Part shown: positions 1-10,871 of the stretch, piece after piece
How the letters are laid out: each line of letters begins with the position of its first letter
Numbering within the stretch: the first letter of the stretch is position 1
Assembly: GCF_022346425.1 (NCBI RefSeq)
Contig: NZ_JAKRCW010000013.1
Coordinates: forward strand, 1 to 64,000
Origin: Pseudoglutamicibacter albus
GTDB lineage: Bacteria; Actinomycetota; Actinomycetes; Actinomycetales; Micrococcaceae
Direction: 5' to 3'
Length of the DNA stretch: 64,000 nt
Program-made: the position numbers and the translations under genes
The notes under the pieces: generated by a model
Told to the model about the DNA's origin: nothing
What the model saw: the letters and a program-made list of their open reading frames with translations, nothing else
Databases searched by the model: none

Positions 1-1245
1 ATACCAGCCCCTACCCCTGCCCCCGCGGCGTCTGCACGGTTCCGCAAGTTTGTTCCGCACTGGCTAGGCCGCGCGCTCACCACCACGGATAGACCCTTAC
101 CCTATGATCCCGGGTCCCCGCAGGCCACCATCGATGGATCCGGTGCATCCAGCAATTCTGAAGCGGACGAAACCTCCAGCTCGGCGCTTGGAACAGCGAA
201 AAGTTCGCCAGACAGCCCCGCACTCCAGACCCCCGTGAAGTCCGGTTTCGGTCTTGCAGTAGGTGTAGCGCTTGCCGTCATGGCGTGGCTGATACTGGCG
301 GAGCTATCTCAGCTTTTGACGTGGATCGCGCTGGCATTGTTCATCGCGTTAGGCATGGACCCCATCGTGCGCTTCTTCGTATCCCGCGGGTGGCGGCGCT
401 GGGTCGGTGTGCTCGTGGTCGTGCTCGTACTTCTCGCGTTCGTGGCTGGCTTCTTGAGTTTGCTGATCCCCGCGCTCATCACCCAGATCTCTGAGCTAAC
501 TCGACGCGCGCCCGCGATCCTTGATGACGTCACCGCCAAACCGATGGTTCAGAAACTGGATGCTCAGTTCCACCTCATCGACAAAGTCGGTGAAGAAGTC
601 AGGTCCATCATCAACAGCCCTGACACCCTAGCGAATGTGATCAACGCCGGTAACTTTGTGGGTGAGTTCTTCTTCGGCACACTCATCGTGTTCGTTCTGG
701 CAACCTATTTCTTGGCTTCGTTGCCACAACTGAAACTGTTTGTCTTCTCTTTCGCGCCGGCTTCCAGCAGACAGCGGGTCGCCGTGTTGTCAGAGAACAT
801 CACGCGTTCGGTAGGCAACTACGTCATGGGGCAAGCAACAGTCGCCATTGTCAACGCTTGCTTCTCGTTCATCCTGATGACGATCTTCGGGATCCCCTAT
901 TCGCTGCTACTTGCACTGTGTGTTGCGATGCTCGCATTCATTCCGCTCGTAGGTGGCGTGGCCGCGGGAACCTTGGTTGTGATTGTCTCTCTATTCTCGC
1001 TCAGCTGGCAGTCCACACTGCTGTACGCGATCCTCTACATCGTCTACCTGCAGGTAGAGGCCTACTTCATCTCGCCTAGGATCATGTCGCGTGCCGTCAA
1101 GGTTCCAGGCGCGGTGGTGGTGATCGCAGTGATCGCCGGTGGTGCGCTCTTCGGCGTGTTGGGTGCGCTCATGGCAATCCCGGTCGCTGCTGCCGCCATC
1201 ACGCTGATCAAGGAAGTCTTCTTCCGCAGGCAAGACGCCCGCTAA
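1..1245 (+). CDS. AI-2E family transporter (5' end outside window)
   Basis: Polytopic membrane protein of the AI-2E/PerM-like family, whose members export small molecules or ions; the substrate here is unknown. The reading frame is open from base 1 with no stop. It first codes a Pro/Ser/Ala-rich, probably disordered cytoplasmic segment of about 78 residues, then the hydrophobic domain. A GTG at 235 could be an internal start, but the in-frame coding upstream makes a longer protein starting before the window more likely. Family traits include the early paired membrane helices, a soluble helical loop (around bases 490-650), and C-terminal helices with a PLVGG motif and an AYFISPRIM stretch. It ends convergently with the small gene at 1298-1675, 52 bases away. 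Family is confident; substrate is not. Confidence 0.85.
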   Translation: MPAPTPAPAASARFRKFVPHWLGRALTTTDRPLPYDPGSPQATIDGSGASSNSEADETSSSALGTAKSSPDSPALQTPVKSGFGLAVGVALAVMAWLILAELSQLLTWIALALFIALGMDPIVRFFVSRGWRRWVGVLVVVLVLLAFVAGFLSLLIPALITQISELTRRAPAILDDVTAKPMVQKLDAQFHLIDKVGEEVRSIINSPDTLANVINAGNFVGEFFFGTLIVFVLATYFLASLPQLKLFVFSFAPASSRQRVAVLSENITRSVGNYVMGQATVAIVNACFSFILMTIFGIPYSLLLALCVAMLAFIPLVGGVAAGTLVVIVSLFSLSWQSTLLYAILYIVYLQVEAYFISPRIMSRAVKVPGAVVVIAVIAGGALFGVLGALMAIPVAAAAITLIKEVFFRRQDAR

Positions 1246-1297
1246 CCCAGATCGGGCCCTCCAGTGCAGCTACCGTCTCGGGTTCGCTAGCGCGGCC

Positions 1298-1675
1298 TCA
1301 ACGACGCGGCGCGTGGTTCTCCCAGCATCTGCTATGCCAGTGGCGCCTGTCTGCTTGGGCGTCCGCGTCCGATCGTGAACCGTCCGCTCTCCACGCCACA
1401 ATGTGTGCGATGCCCGGTGGTATCAGCTGATCACAGCCCGGGCAGCGGTAATGTTTACTCGCGCCATAGCCTGGTACTGCGCGCACATGCCATAGCCCGT
1501 CGCTGAAGTCCTGTAACGGTTCGTGGCCATAGTGAAGCCAGCCACTACTTGTATCTAAGTCCCATGCACGGGTCCGTACAGGGCGAGGGCCTCTGCGGGA
1601 GGCAGAAGAACGCGAACCCGAGATCCTGCGGCTTGCGCCACGAGCCTGCGGAGCTCTGCGGTTTTTACGTCCCAC
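1298..1675 (-). CDS. Conserved actinobacterial zinc-ribbon-like protein, divergent from nucS
   Basis: Protein of 125 residues with no assigned function that I know of. The N-terminal 40 residues are Arg/Ser-rich and basic. The C-terminal half holds CPGC at residues 78-81, His91 and an HWHSRC stretch at 112-117, an arrangement that could bind one zinc ion. I chose the GTG at 1675 because AGAGGGGAG lies 6-7 bases before it; a longer frame from a TTG at 1717 has no such site. Similar short proteins with a YRCPGCDQ motif are common in Actinobacteria (recalled from family knowledge, not searched). It is divergent from nucS with 119 bases between starts, so a shared regulatory region is possible. 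Any link to DNA repair is inference. Confidence 0.75.
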   Translation of the reverse strand: MGRKNRRAPQARGASRRISGSRSSASRRGPRPVRTRAWDLDTSSGWLHYGHEPLQDFSDGLWHVRAVPGYGASKHYRCPGCDQLIPPGIAHIVAWRADGSRSDADAQADRRHWHSRCWENHAPRR

Positions 1676-1781
1676 GCTGTTCTCCCCTCTTGGCCTAATC
1701 CTTGTGTGGCCCGACAACCTGCTACTACCCTACCGAGCCGCTCGCTCACCTGACCGGATGGAGACAAACACCCACGGGGGC

Positions 1782-1787
1782 TAAACT
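1782..1787 (+). promoter_or_regulatory. Candidate -10 element of nucS (leaderless transcript)
   Basis: TAAACT ends seven bases before the nucS ATG, and no Shine-Dalgarno sequence precedes that ATG. A transcript starting about seven bases after this hexamer would begin at or next to the start codon, as many actinobacterial leaderless mRNAs do. No convincing -35 element is visible. Confidence 0.35.
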
Positions 1788-1794
1788 ATCCACG

Positions 1795-2490
1795 ATGCGA
1801 CTTCTGATTGCTACATGCGCTGTTGATTACACGGGGCGGCTGAACGCCCACCTCCCTAAAGCCAAGCGGCTCATCATGGTCAAAGCCGATGGCTCAGTGT
1901 TGATCCATAACGACGGCGGCTCGTATAAACCGCTGAACTGGATGAGCGCGCCTGTTCACACGCATGTGAGTGAACCTGATGAGGTGGATGCCGCAGAAGG
2001 TGTTGAGTCGATGTGGATTGTCCGCAACGCCAAGACCGGGGATGCGCTCACGATTCGCATCTATGAGGTGTTCGCCGATGACACGCATGAGTTTGGCGTG
2101 GATCCGGGCCTGATCAAGGATGGTGTTGAGGCTGATCTGCAGCGCCTCTTAGCCGAGCAGATCCATCTCATCGGCGACGGCGCGGCCCTGGTGCGCCGTG
2201 AGTACATGACCGCTATCGGGCCTGTCGATATTCTCGCGCGGGACGCTGACGGCGGCTATGTGGCGATCGAGCTGAAGCGTCGCGGTGAGATCGATGGTGT
2301 TGAGCAGTTGACGCGGTATCTTGAGCTGATGAACCGCGATCCCCATCTGGCGCCTGTCCGCGGGATCTTTGCCGCCCAGCTGATCAAACCTCAGGCCCGC
2401 ACTCTCGCTGAGGACCGCGATATCGAATGTTTGGTCTTGGATTACGATGCGATGCGCGGCGTCGATGACGTCGAGTCGCGTCTGTTCTGA
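1795..2490 (+). CDS. nucS: Mismatch-specific endonuclease NucS/EndoMS
   Basis: Protein of 231 residues. NucS cuts both strands at certain mismatches and carries out the non-canonical mismatch repair of Actinobacteria and some archaea that lack MutS/MutL. The N-terminal half is the DNA-binding/dimer domain. The C-terminal half is a RecB-like nuclease with Asp145 in GPVDI and Glu159-x-Lys161 in AIELK, the expected catalytic triad. The C-terminus ends in ESRLF, which fits the sliding-clamp binding tail known for actinobacterial NucS. The frame extends upstream to 1702, but the family start MRLLIA matches the ATG at 1795. It is divergent from a small CxxC protein and convergent with the DUF2550 gene. 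Confidence 0.95.
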   Translation: MRLLIATCAVDYTGRLNAHLPKAKRLIMVKADGSVLIHNDGGSYKPLNWMSAPVHTHVSEPDEVDAAEGVESMWIVRNAKTGDALTIRIYEVFADDTHEFGVDPGLIKDGVEADLQRLLAEQIHLIGDGAALVRREYMTAIGPVDILARDADGGYVAIELKRRGEIDGVEQLTRYLELMNRDPHLAPVRGIFAAQLIKPQARTLAEDRDIECLVLDYDAMRGVDDVESRLF

Positions 2491-2562
2491 GCTCAGGCTC
2501 GCATAAACCCTCGCATGAAGCCGAGTGCTACCGTTCCGGCCCACTGTCGGCGGCCTTCTGTA

Positions 2563-3006
2563 CTAATTTGATGGCGATTGACGCCAGGTCCCCATACCGG
2601 CAACCGGTCCGGCTTCAACCCATGAGGCGAGGCCGGTGTAGTCGCCATAGCTCATCGCAAGATTGATCTGTTGCTCGCGGTTTTTGATCTCGACCACAAC
2701 CCAGTCGGAGGGGAACCGTCCAGGCACCGTCTCGGACGGTTCCCACCCGAGCACTTGAATGTCCGGCCGTTGCAGCTTCAGCACTGGGATGGGGCTGACA
2801 GAAAAGAGGCGTAGAACATCGAGTCGATGGTCGCCGTATCTGCAGATGACGCGCGTCCAGCGCTCCTGTTCGTTGTGTAATGCACCTTTAAACGTGCCGA
2901 GGGTACGCCGCAACTGGTTGCGGCGTACCCTCATAGCAACGAAGTAGGCGCCGATCAGCACAAGAACGAGTACTCCAAGCAGGAGCAAGCCCTGTGCGAT
3001 CGACAT
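2563..3006 (-). CDS. DUF2550 family membrane protein
   Basis: Protein of 147 residues with one N-terminal transmembrane helix (about residues 5-27) followed by basic residues (RVRRNQLRR) and a soluble cytoplasmic domain. The domain contains an RYGDHRLDVLRLFS region and a GWEPSETVPGRFPSDWVVVEI region typical of DUF2550. The function is unknown. It lies six bases after atpC and is last in the ATP synthase run; the same position is held in Mycobacterium, which suggests cotranscription. An ATG start at 3006 is used. No strong terminator hairpin is visible between it and the convergent nucS (2491-2562). Confidence 0.85.
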   Translation of the reverse strand: MSIAQGLLLLGVLVLVLIGAYFVAMRVRRNQLRRTLGTFKGALHNEQERWTRVICRYGDHRLDVLRLFSVSPIPVLKLQRPDIQVLGWEPSETVPGRFPSDWVVVEIKNREQQINLAMSYGDYTGLASWVEAGPVAGMGTWRQSPSN

Positions 3007-3012
3007 GGTGAA

Positions 3013-3288
3013 TCAGGCTTCGGTCGAATCCACGAGCGACGCACGGTCAGCAACGATGGTCACTCGGTTCGAGTCGACCGAGAAGAAACCCCCAGCGGCC
3101 TGAATGTGGATGCGAGCGCCATCGACGGGCTCTACCTCCACGTCGCCGCTGGCCAGCAGAGCCATCAGTGGCGAGTGGAATGGCATGACACCAATCTCAC
3201 CTTCCACCGTGGTTGCTTTCACGAAACGTGCCTCACCGGACCACACGTGGCGGTCTGCTGCGACAACTTCCACATCCAACGTAGCCAT
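3013..3288 (-). CDS. atpC: F1F0 ATP synthase epsilon subunit (short form)
   Basis: Subunit of the F1 central stalk, joining gamma to the c-ring and modulating hydrolysis. It has 91 residues and covers the N-terminal beta-sandwich domain, including EGEIGVMPFHSPLMALL. The C-terminal helical hairpin that can inhibit ATPase activity in longer homologues (about 130-140 residues) is essentially missing. Short forms are common in Actinobacteria, so this is not damage. The ATG lies two bases after the atpD stop, so translation is probably coupled. Confidence 0.95.
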   Translation of the reverse strand: MATLDVEVVAADRHVWSGEARFVKATTVEGEIGVMPFHSPLMALLASGDVEVEPVDGARIHIQAAGGFFSVDSNRVTIVADRASLVDSTEA

Positions 3289-3290
3289 AA

Positions 3291-4796
<1,506 letters not shown>

Positions 4797-5687
4797 TTAG
4801 CCGCCGAGCGAGTCGGCGCCTGCGACGATCTCCGTGAGCTCCTGCGTAATTTCTGCCTGGCGGGCGTTGTTACGCAGTCGCGTGTACTTCTCAATCAGTT
4901 CTTCTGCGTTGTCGCCTGCGTTCTTCATTGCACGCTGGCGAGCTGCAAGCTCGGATGCTGCAGCCTGCAACATGGCTGCGAAGATACGAGAGTCCAGGTA
5001 GCGCGGGAGCAGTGCGTCAAGCACCTGCTCTGGTTCCGGCTCGTAGTCGTAGAGCGGATGGAGTTCGGATTCGTCCTGAACTTCCTCTTCAACGACTTCG
5101 AGTGGAAGCAAACGGGTCACGTTTGGTTCCTGCGTCACCATGGACTTGAACTGGGTGTACACGAGGTGGATCTCGTCTACCCCACCGTTTTCGTATTCAC
5201 GCTCGAAAGTTTCGAGCACGGCGGCGCCAATTTCTTGAGCAGTATCGAATTCAGGTGCGTCAGTGTTACCTGTCCACACTCGCTTATACTCGCGTCCGCG
5301 GAAGTCGTAGTACTGCTGAGCTTTGCGGCCCACCAGATATGCGTCTACTTCCTTGCCTTCTTCCTTCAGAGCTGTGATGAGCTCTTCCGCTTCCTTCATG
5401 ATGGATGCGGAGTAGGAACCAGCCAGACCACGGTCGGAGGTGAACATCACTACAGCGGAACGCTTAGCGGTTTCCTTCTCACGGGTCAGTACGTGGTCGA
5501 TTTCGGACTGCGAGGATACGGCAGATACAGCGCGAGTGATCGCATTGGCATAAGGCAGGGCTGCAGTAACGGCGTTACGCGCCTTGGTAATGCGCGAGGT
5601 CGCGATCAGCTCCATCGCCTTGAAGATCTTCTTCATCGAAGATGTCGATGCGATCTTCTGGCGGTAAACCCGGATTTGGGCTCCCAT
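4797..5687 (-). CDS. atpG: F1F0 ATP synthase gamma subunit
   Basis: Central rotor shaft of F1, 296 residues. The N-terminal helix [21 protein letters not shown] and the C-terminal helix with [21 protein letters not shown] are the two long coiled-coil helices of the family. [12 protein letters not shown] motif sits near residue 85. AAAGGACA precedes the ATG at 5687 at a suitable distance. The gene lies 48 bases before atpD and 84 bases after atpA. An actinobacterial insertion around residues 195-225, rich in Glu/Pro, is visible ([20 protein letters not shown]). Confidence 0.97.
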   Translation of the reverse strand: MGAQIRVYRQKIASTSSMKKIFKAMELIATSRITKARNAVTAALPYANAITRAVSAVSSQSEIDHVLTREKETAKRSAVVMFTSDRGLAGSYSASIMKEAEELITALKEEGKEVDAYLVGRKAQQYYDFRGREYKRVWTGNTDAPEFDTAQEIGAAVLETFEREYENGGVDEIHLVYTQFKSMVTQEPNVTRLLPLEVVEEEVQDESELHPLYDYEPEPEQVLDALLPRYLDSRIFAAMLQAAASELAARQRAMKNAGDNAEELIEKYTRLRNNARQAEITQELTEIVAGADSLGG

Positions 5688-5771
5688 GGATGTCCTTTCA
5701 TGCCCCGCTGGTGGTGGGCGGCGAACCTTCGAGGTTTCGCTGGTTCGCCGCCACCTTCAGCGGATGTGCGA

Positions 5772-7409
5772 TCAGCGCTTCTGCTTGACGATCTGCTCCT
5801 GGTTGACGTCTTCGGCAGCCAGAGCGTCATGCTCTTCGTTGCCGGCAGTCACCAGGGTGTCGTGGCCTTCACCGAAGAAGCCACGCTTGAACTCGGTCAC
5901 TGCAGATTCGAGCTCTGCAACAGTCGAGTCCTCGAGCTTGCCCGATTCTGCGATCGTGGTCAGGATCGAGGTGCGGTGGCGCAGGTTCTCCAGGAACTCG
6001 GTTTCGAAACGGTTGATGTCTTCAACCGGGACGTCGTCGAGGTAGCCGTTGGTACCTGCCCAGATGGAAGCGACCTGCTCTGGGACCGAGTACGGCTGGT
6101 ACTGGCCCTGCTTGAGCAGCTCCATGAGGCGTGCACCGCGGGTCAGCTGCTGGCGGGATGCGGCATCGAGGTCCGATGCGAACATCGCGAACGCCTGCAT
6201 GTCGCGGTACTGTGCCAAATCGAGCTTCAAGGTACCGGAAACCTTCTTCATAGCCTTGACCTGTGCGGCACCACCAACGCGGGAGACGGAGACACCCACG
6301 TCGACAGCTGGACGCTGGTTGGCGTTGAAGAGGTCGGACTGCAAGAAGATCTGACCGTCGGTAATGGAAATAACGTTCGTTGGAATGAACGCGGAAACGT
6401 CGTTTGCCTTGGTTTCGATGATCGGCAGGCCGGTCATCGAGCCGGCACCCATCTCGTCCGAGAGCTTCGCGCAACGCTCGAGCAAGCGGGAGTGCAGGTA
6501 GAAGACGTCACCTGGGTATGCTTCACGGCCCGGTGGGCGGCGCAGCAAAAGGGACACGGAACGGTAGGCTTCAGCCTGCTTCGAGAGGTCATCGAAGATG
6601 ATGAGGACGTGCTTGCCGCCGTACATCCAGTGCTGACCGATTGCGGAACCCGCATATGGTGCGAGGTACTTGAAGCCTGCGGAGTCGGATGCTGGGGAAG
6701 CAACGATGGTGGTGTACTCCATCGCGCCGTGCTCTTCCAGGGTGGACTTCACAGCCGCGATCGTGGACGCCTTCTGGCCGATTGCGACGTAGACGCAACG
6801 GACCTGCTTGGTGACGTCACCGGATGCCCAGTTTTCACGCTGGTTCAAGATGGTGTCGATCGCGATGGCGGTCTTACCGGTCTGGCGGTCGCCAATGATC
6901 AGCTGACGCTGGCCACGGCCGACAGGGATCATCGCGTCGATCGCCTTCAGGCCGGTCTGCAGCGGCTCATTAACCGACTGACGCTGGGTCACCGTTGGAG
7001 CCTGCAGTTCAAGCGCGCGACGGCCTTCAGCCTTGATCTCGCCCTGATCGTCAATTGGCTGACCCAGCGGGTCAACTACACGGCCCAGGAATTCGTCACC
7101 GACTGGCACGGAGAGAATCTCTCCGGTGCGGTGGACCTCCTGGCCCTCTTCAATACCTTCAAAGTCACCCAGGACAACAACACCGATTTCACGGCGGTCC
7201 AGGTTCTGGGCCAGGCCCAGGGTTCCGTCTTCAAAACGAACCAGTTCGTTCGCCATCACGGAGGGAAGACCCTCTACGTGGGCAATGCCGTCAGCTGCCG
7301 AGACAACGTGTCCGACCTCTACACGCTCTGCGGAATCCGGGGTGTAGGACTCTGCGAAGCTGTTGAGTGCGTTACGGACTTCCTCGGCATTGATGGTCAG
7401 CTCGGCCAT
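5772..7409 (-). CDS. atpA: F1F0 ATP synthase alpha subunit
   Basis: Non-catalytic nucleotide-binding subunit of F1, 545 residues. The P-loop GDRQTGKT and [15 protein letters not shown] are near residue 170, and the signature [17 protein letters not shown] is near 370. The C-terminus carries a charged extension beyond the usual end ([21 protein letters not shown]). GGGAGAGG precedes the ATG at 7409. The gene sits in the order atpH-atpA-atpG. It is on the minus strand like the rest of the operon; the 790-codon open frame on the other strand is a shadow. Confidence 0.98.
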   Translation of the reverse strand: MAELTINAEEVRNALNSFAESYTPDSAERVEVGHVVSAADGIAHVEGLPSVMANELVRFEDGTLGLAQNLDRREIGVVVLGDFEGIEEGQEVHRTGEILSVPVGDEFLGRVVDPLGQPIDDQGEIKAEGRRALELQAPTVTQRQSVNEPLQTGLKAIDAMIPVGRGQRQLIIGDRQTGKTAIAIDTILNQRENWASGDVTKQVRCVYVAIGQKASTIAAVKSTLEEHGAMEYTTIVASPASDSAGFKYLAPYAGSAIGQHWMYGGKHVLIIFDDLSKQAEAYRSVSLLLRRPPGREAYPGDVFYLHSRLLERCAKLSDEMGAGSMTGLPIIETKANDVSAFIPTNVISITDGQIFLQSDLFNANQRPAVDVGVSVSRVGGAAQVKAMKKVSGTLKLDLAQYRDMQAFAMFASDLDAASRQQLTRGARLMELLKQGQYQPYSVPEQVASIWAGTNGYLDDVPVEDINRFETEFLENLRHRTSILTTIAESGKLEDSTVAELESAVTEFKRGFFGEGHDTLVTAGNEEHDALAAEDVNQEQIVKQKR

Positions 7410-7500
7410 CTGCCTCTCCCTGCTCTCTAGATTGGTGGTCCCTACCGGTTTCCGACCGGTCGTTGGGACGTCATGCTTTTAAAACTACTCGGTTGCGGAC

Positions 7501-8312
7501 TTAGCTTGCGAGCTTGCGGCGCAAATCTGCCAGGCGGCTTGCAGCGGTTGCGTCAACCACTTCGTCGCCTACAACAATCCGGACGCCACCTACGACACTT
7601 GGGTCGATCACTTCGTTGAGGCGCAGTTCGCGACCGTACATCGAGTTCAGCCCGGCCTGCAGTCGCTCGCGTTGCGAATCGGTCAGCGGACGGGTCACAC
7701 TCACCGTAGCGATGAAACGCTGCTGCCGGTGTGCCGCGATTTCAGCGAAACGCTCTACCAGTGCGGTAGGTCGCAAGCCGCGAGGATGAGATACCGCCTG
7801 CGCTAGCAGTGCGCGGGTCACATCAGAGGCTTGTGGTGCAAGCTTCTGTGCGAGCTCAACCTTCGCGTCGACTGGTGCTTGTGGATCAGTCAGAGCCCAC
7901 TGGAGCTCGTGATCGGAAGCGACCAGTTCAACGAAACCGAGCAGCTCGGTCTGGAGTTTGTCCAGTCCAGCGGCGCCGTCTACCTTTTCGGCAACGGTCG
8001 TCGCGGTGATGGCGGCGACGAGTTCGAGGGTGTCGCCTAGGTCCCGTTCGGTGGAGAAGCGCGAGCGCGCCAGCCCCTCGAGGACCTCGCGAGCCTTATC
8101 ACCGACACGTTCCCCAAAGAGGCTGCGTACCAGCGAAGCCCGGGCTTCCGGCTCCCGTGAAGGATCCGTCAGCGCACGACGCAAAGCTGCATTCTCGTCG
8201 ATGACGTTCAGAGCGCCAAACAGATCGGTCGCCCACGAAAGCTCGGCAGTGGATGCCGAAGACTCGAGTGCTGCCAGCGCGTTCGCCAGCGCCTCGTTCG
8301 TCGCAGTTGCCA

Positions 8313-8313
<1 letters not shown>
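7501..8313 (-). CDS. atpH: F1F0 ATP synthase delta subunit
   Basis: Peripheral stalk subunit linking F1 to subunit b, 270 residues, within the long size class usual for Actinobacteria. The C-terminal OSCP-type sequence with VSVTRPLTDSQRERLQAGL and DPSVVGGVRIVVGDEVVDAT is clear. Its ATG shares one base with the atpF stop codon (TAATG), so translation is coupled. The N-terminal half is Ala/Glu-rich and helical. Confidence 0.96.
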
Positions 8314-8861
<548 letters not shown>

Positions 8862-8940
8862 TCACCCGTCTTTCTTGCGTAATGGTCCATCAGCGTGGTT
8901 TTCCCTCACCCCTTAAGGGTTGGAAGGGGAATTCACGCGA

Positions 8941-9153
8941 TTAGTTCCAGACGAACGCGAAGACGAGACCCAGAATTGCAAGTGCCTCGGTGAACGCCAG
9001 GCCCATGAAGGCGAGTGGCTGCAGCTTGTTCTGGAGTTCCGGCTGGCGTGCGACACCCTGGATGAAGGCAGCGAACACGAGGCCCACGCCAATACCACCA
9101 CCGATGGCGGAGAGACCGTAGCCGATGGCGTTGAGGTTTCCGGAGATCTGCAT
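8941..9153 (-). CDS. atpE: F1F0 ATP synthase subunit c
   Basis: Proteolipid of the proton-driven c-ring, 70 residues: two hydrophobic helices joined by the polar loop [11 protein letters not shown]. The proton-carrying carboxylate is the Glu in [11 protein letters not shown] of helix 2, and GGGIGVGL is the helix-1 glycine motif. The ATG at 9153 is preceded by GTGAAAGGAAAATC, a clear ribosome binding site. The frame is open further upstream to 9411, but that part overlaps atpB and is not coding. The 110-base spacer to atpB and the 82-base spacer to atpF are long for this operon and may serve the higher expression that subunit c needs. Confidence 0.97.
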   Translation of the reverse strand: MQISGNLNAIGYGLSAIGGGIGVGLVFAAFIQGVARQPELQNKLQPLAFMGLAFTEALAILGLVFAFVWN

Positions 9154-9263
9154 GATTTTCCTTTCACGGTGTCCGCGGTTTGTGAACTGGTTTGTGGATC
9201 CACGGACAAGGGCGGATGGTTGTCCCTCTAGCGTCTCGCTACAGGGCAGTTTGTTGGATAGTG

Positions 9264-10073
9264 CTAGTGGGCTTCCGCGATCGAGCTCTGGATATACACC
9301 GCGGTCAGCAGGGCAAAGACATAAGCCTGCAGAACCATGATGAAGATCTCGAACAGGAACATACCTACTGCACCGATGAAGACGAGCACACCGAGTGGAT
9401 ATCCATACCACTCACCCATCTTCAGGAACATGAAGTTCATCGCTGAGCCAGCAAGCGCAACGATCATGTGACCCGAAAGCATGGTTGCGAACAGACGCAG
9501 CGAGTGCGTCATTGGACGAACCAAGAACGTCGAAACGATCTCGATCGGAATCACAAGGAAATAGAAAGGCCACGGCACACCCGATGGCATGAGTGCGACC
9601 TTGAAGTAGCCAATCCCGTGGGTCTTGAAACCCAGGTAGATCCAGTAGACGTACACGATGCCGGCTAGCGCGTACGCTGTACCGACGTGTGACGTGGTGG
9701 GCAGTTGGATGAAGGGCACAGCCCCCATCAGGTTGCTGACAAGGACAAACGCAAACAACGCCACCAGAAGCGGGGTGTATTTGCGGAACTCCTTTTCGCC
9801 GAGCATGTCACGGCCCACTGAGTTCCGGACGAAGGAGTAGAACCCTTCACCGAAGAACTGGAAGCGGCCTGGAATCATTTGACGCTTGCGTGCTGCAGCG
9901 ACAAAGAACCACGAGAGGAGCAAAACAGTAAGCAGTACGACAAGCATCTGCTTGCCGAACCCGGTGCCGTATTCGGCGCCCCACGGGATGATCTCCGGAA
10001 GGTGGAGGTCATCGATGGTTGGTGGGATGAAACCGTCGGAACCGGCGGCTGTGGAAAGCGCAAGCGCGATCAA
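9264..10073 (-). CDS. atpB: F1F0 ATP synthase subunit a
   Basis: Membrane subunit that forms the proton half-channels against the c-ring, 269 residues with about six helices. The essential arginine lies in [16 protein letters not shown], and the C-terminal helix region [18 protein letters not shown] is conserved. The start is a TTG at 10073 preceded by AGAGAGGAAA at good spacing; no ATG is available nearby. It is the first of the F0/F1 structural genes. Confidence 0.96.
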   Translation of the reverse strand: MIALALSTAAGSDGFIPPTIDDLHLPEIIPWGAEYGTGFGKQMLVVLLTVLLLSWFFVAAARKRQMIPGRFQFFGEGFYSFVRNSVGRDMLGEKEFRKYTPLLVALFAFVLVSNLMGAVPFIQLPTTSHVGTAYALAGIVYVYWIYLGFKTHGIGYFKVALMPSGVPWPFYFLVIPIEIVSTFLVRPMTHSLRLFATMLSGHMIVALAGSAMNFMFLKMGEWYGYPLGVLVFIGAVGMFLFEIFIMVLQAYVFALLTAVYIQSSIAEAH

Positions 10074-10168
10074 CGCGTTTCCTCTCTAGAAGCTGTACGG
10101 CTGTCTCCGCACAAAGAATCATCGGGATGATCATCGTGGTATTCGGAGACTCGTGCTGGGGTGTGGCT

Positions 10169-10423
10169 TTATTTCAGGCGTCCGGCTTCCCTACGACGGT
10201 CAACGTGATGACGCCAAGCGATATAGAGCCCGGCCACGGCACCTAATCCGGCTCCTACGAAAAGCAGCCACGAACGGTCCAGGGCCATACCCGCCAACCA
10301 TCCTATCAAACCGAAGGAGATGATCCCGCCGAGTAGATAGGTCACGTATTCGCGCACAGGATGTTCCGCAGCATCTGGTGGCCCATAGCCGCGCTGGGTC
10401 GAATTAAGCCTCTTTTTTGCCAT
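10169..10423 (-). CDS. AtpZ/AtpI family small membrane protein
   Basis: Protein of 84 residues from the ATG at 10423 with two transmembrane helices (VTYLLGGIISFGLIGWLAGM and WLLFVGAGLGAVAGLYIAW) and a basic tail. AtpZ/AtpI proteins sit at the head of ATP synthase operons and are thought to help c-ring assembly or Mg/Ca handling; the role here is inferred from position and fold. It begins 13 bases after the stop of the 144-residue AtpI-like gene and ends 95 bases before atpB. A GTG nine bases upstream is a possible alternative start. Confidence 0.8.
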   Translation of the reverse strand: MAKKRLNSTQRGYGPPDAAEHPVREYVTYLLGGIISFGLIGWLAGMALDRSWLLFVGAGLGAVAGLYIAWRHHVDRRREAGRLK

Positions 10424-10436
10424 TGTCACCACTTCG

Positions 10437-10871
10437 TTAGTTGTAGATCCGGAGACGGATTTTCATCATCGCCCACATCTCAGCAGCCTGCCAGGCGATG
10501 AACGCCCCCACTGCCCCTGCGATGGCCCATCCGCGTGAAAACCAGCTTTCATCCGGTTGGATGAAAAGCAAGAAACCGAAAGCTATCACCTTGATCACGT
10601 AGGTGATCATGAACGCCGCAAGAACGGCATCGGGCTTTCTCTTGCCAACCACGTGAGCTACGAGCAAGGAGATAGCAAAGAACACCATAACGACGGCCGC
10701 CGCGGCGAACGCTGAGAACGCGCCCGGGAACCTGGCGAAGACCGCCCCGAGGACAGTGATCACTACCGTTACAGCTGAGCCGGCAGCCGCGGAGTAAGCC
10801 AGCACCCTCAGCCACGGAAAGGCAATGGAATCCGAGGCTTCGGTGATGAGGTGCGGCTGTTGTTGCGACAT
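10437..10871 (-). CDS. ATP synthase protein I-like membrane protein
   Basis: Protein of 144 residues with four predicted membrane helices (around residues 22-48, 53-73, 83-103 and 113-135), with charged loops AHVVGKRKPDA and QPDESWFSRGW. The position between wecA and the F0 genes matches the Rv1303-type atpI of Mycobacterium. Its stop/start contact with wecA is tight: it begins one base after the wecA stop. Together with the downstream AtpZ-like gene it gives two small accessory genes before atpB. The function in assembly is inferred from location. Confidence 0.75.
   Translation of the reverse strand: MSQQQPHLITEASDSIAFPWLRVLAYSAAAGSAVTVVITVLGAVFARFPGAFSAFAAAAVVMVFFAISLLVAHVVGKRKPDAVLAAFMITYVIKVIAFGFLLFIQPDESWFSRGWAIAGAVGAFIAWQAAEMWAMMKIRLRIYN

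Noticed and set aside
5058-7430. Plus-strand open frame of 790 codons opposite atpG and atpA
   Set aside because: Lack of stops comes from high-GC codon use of the two ATP synthase genes; no protein family resemblance or start signal.
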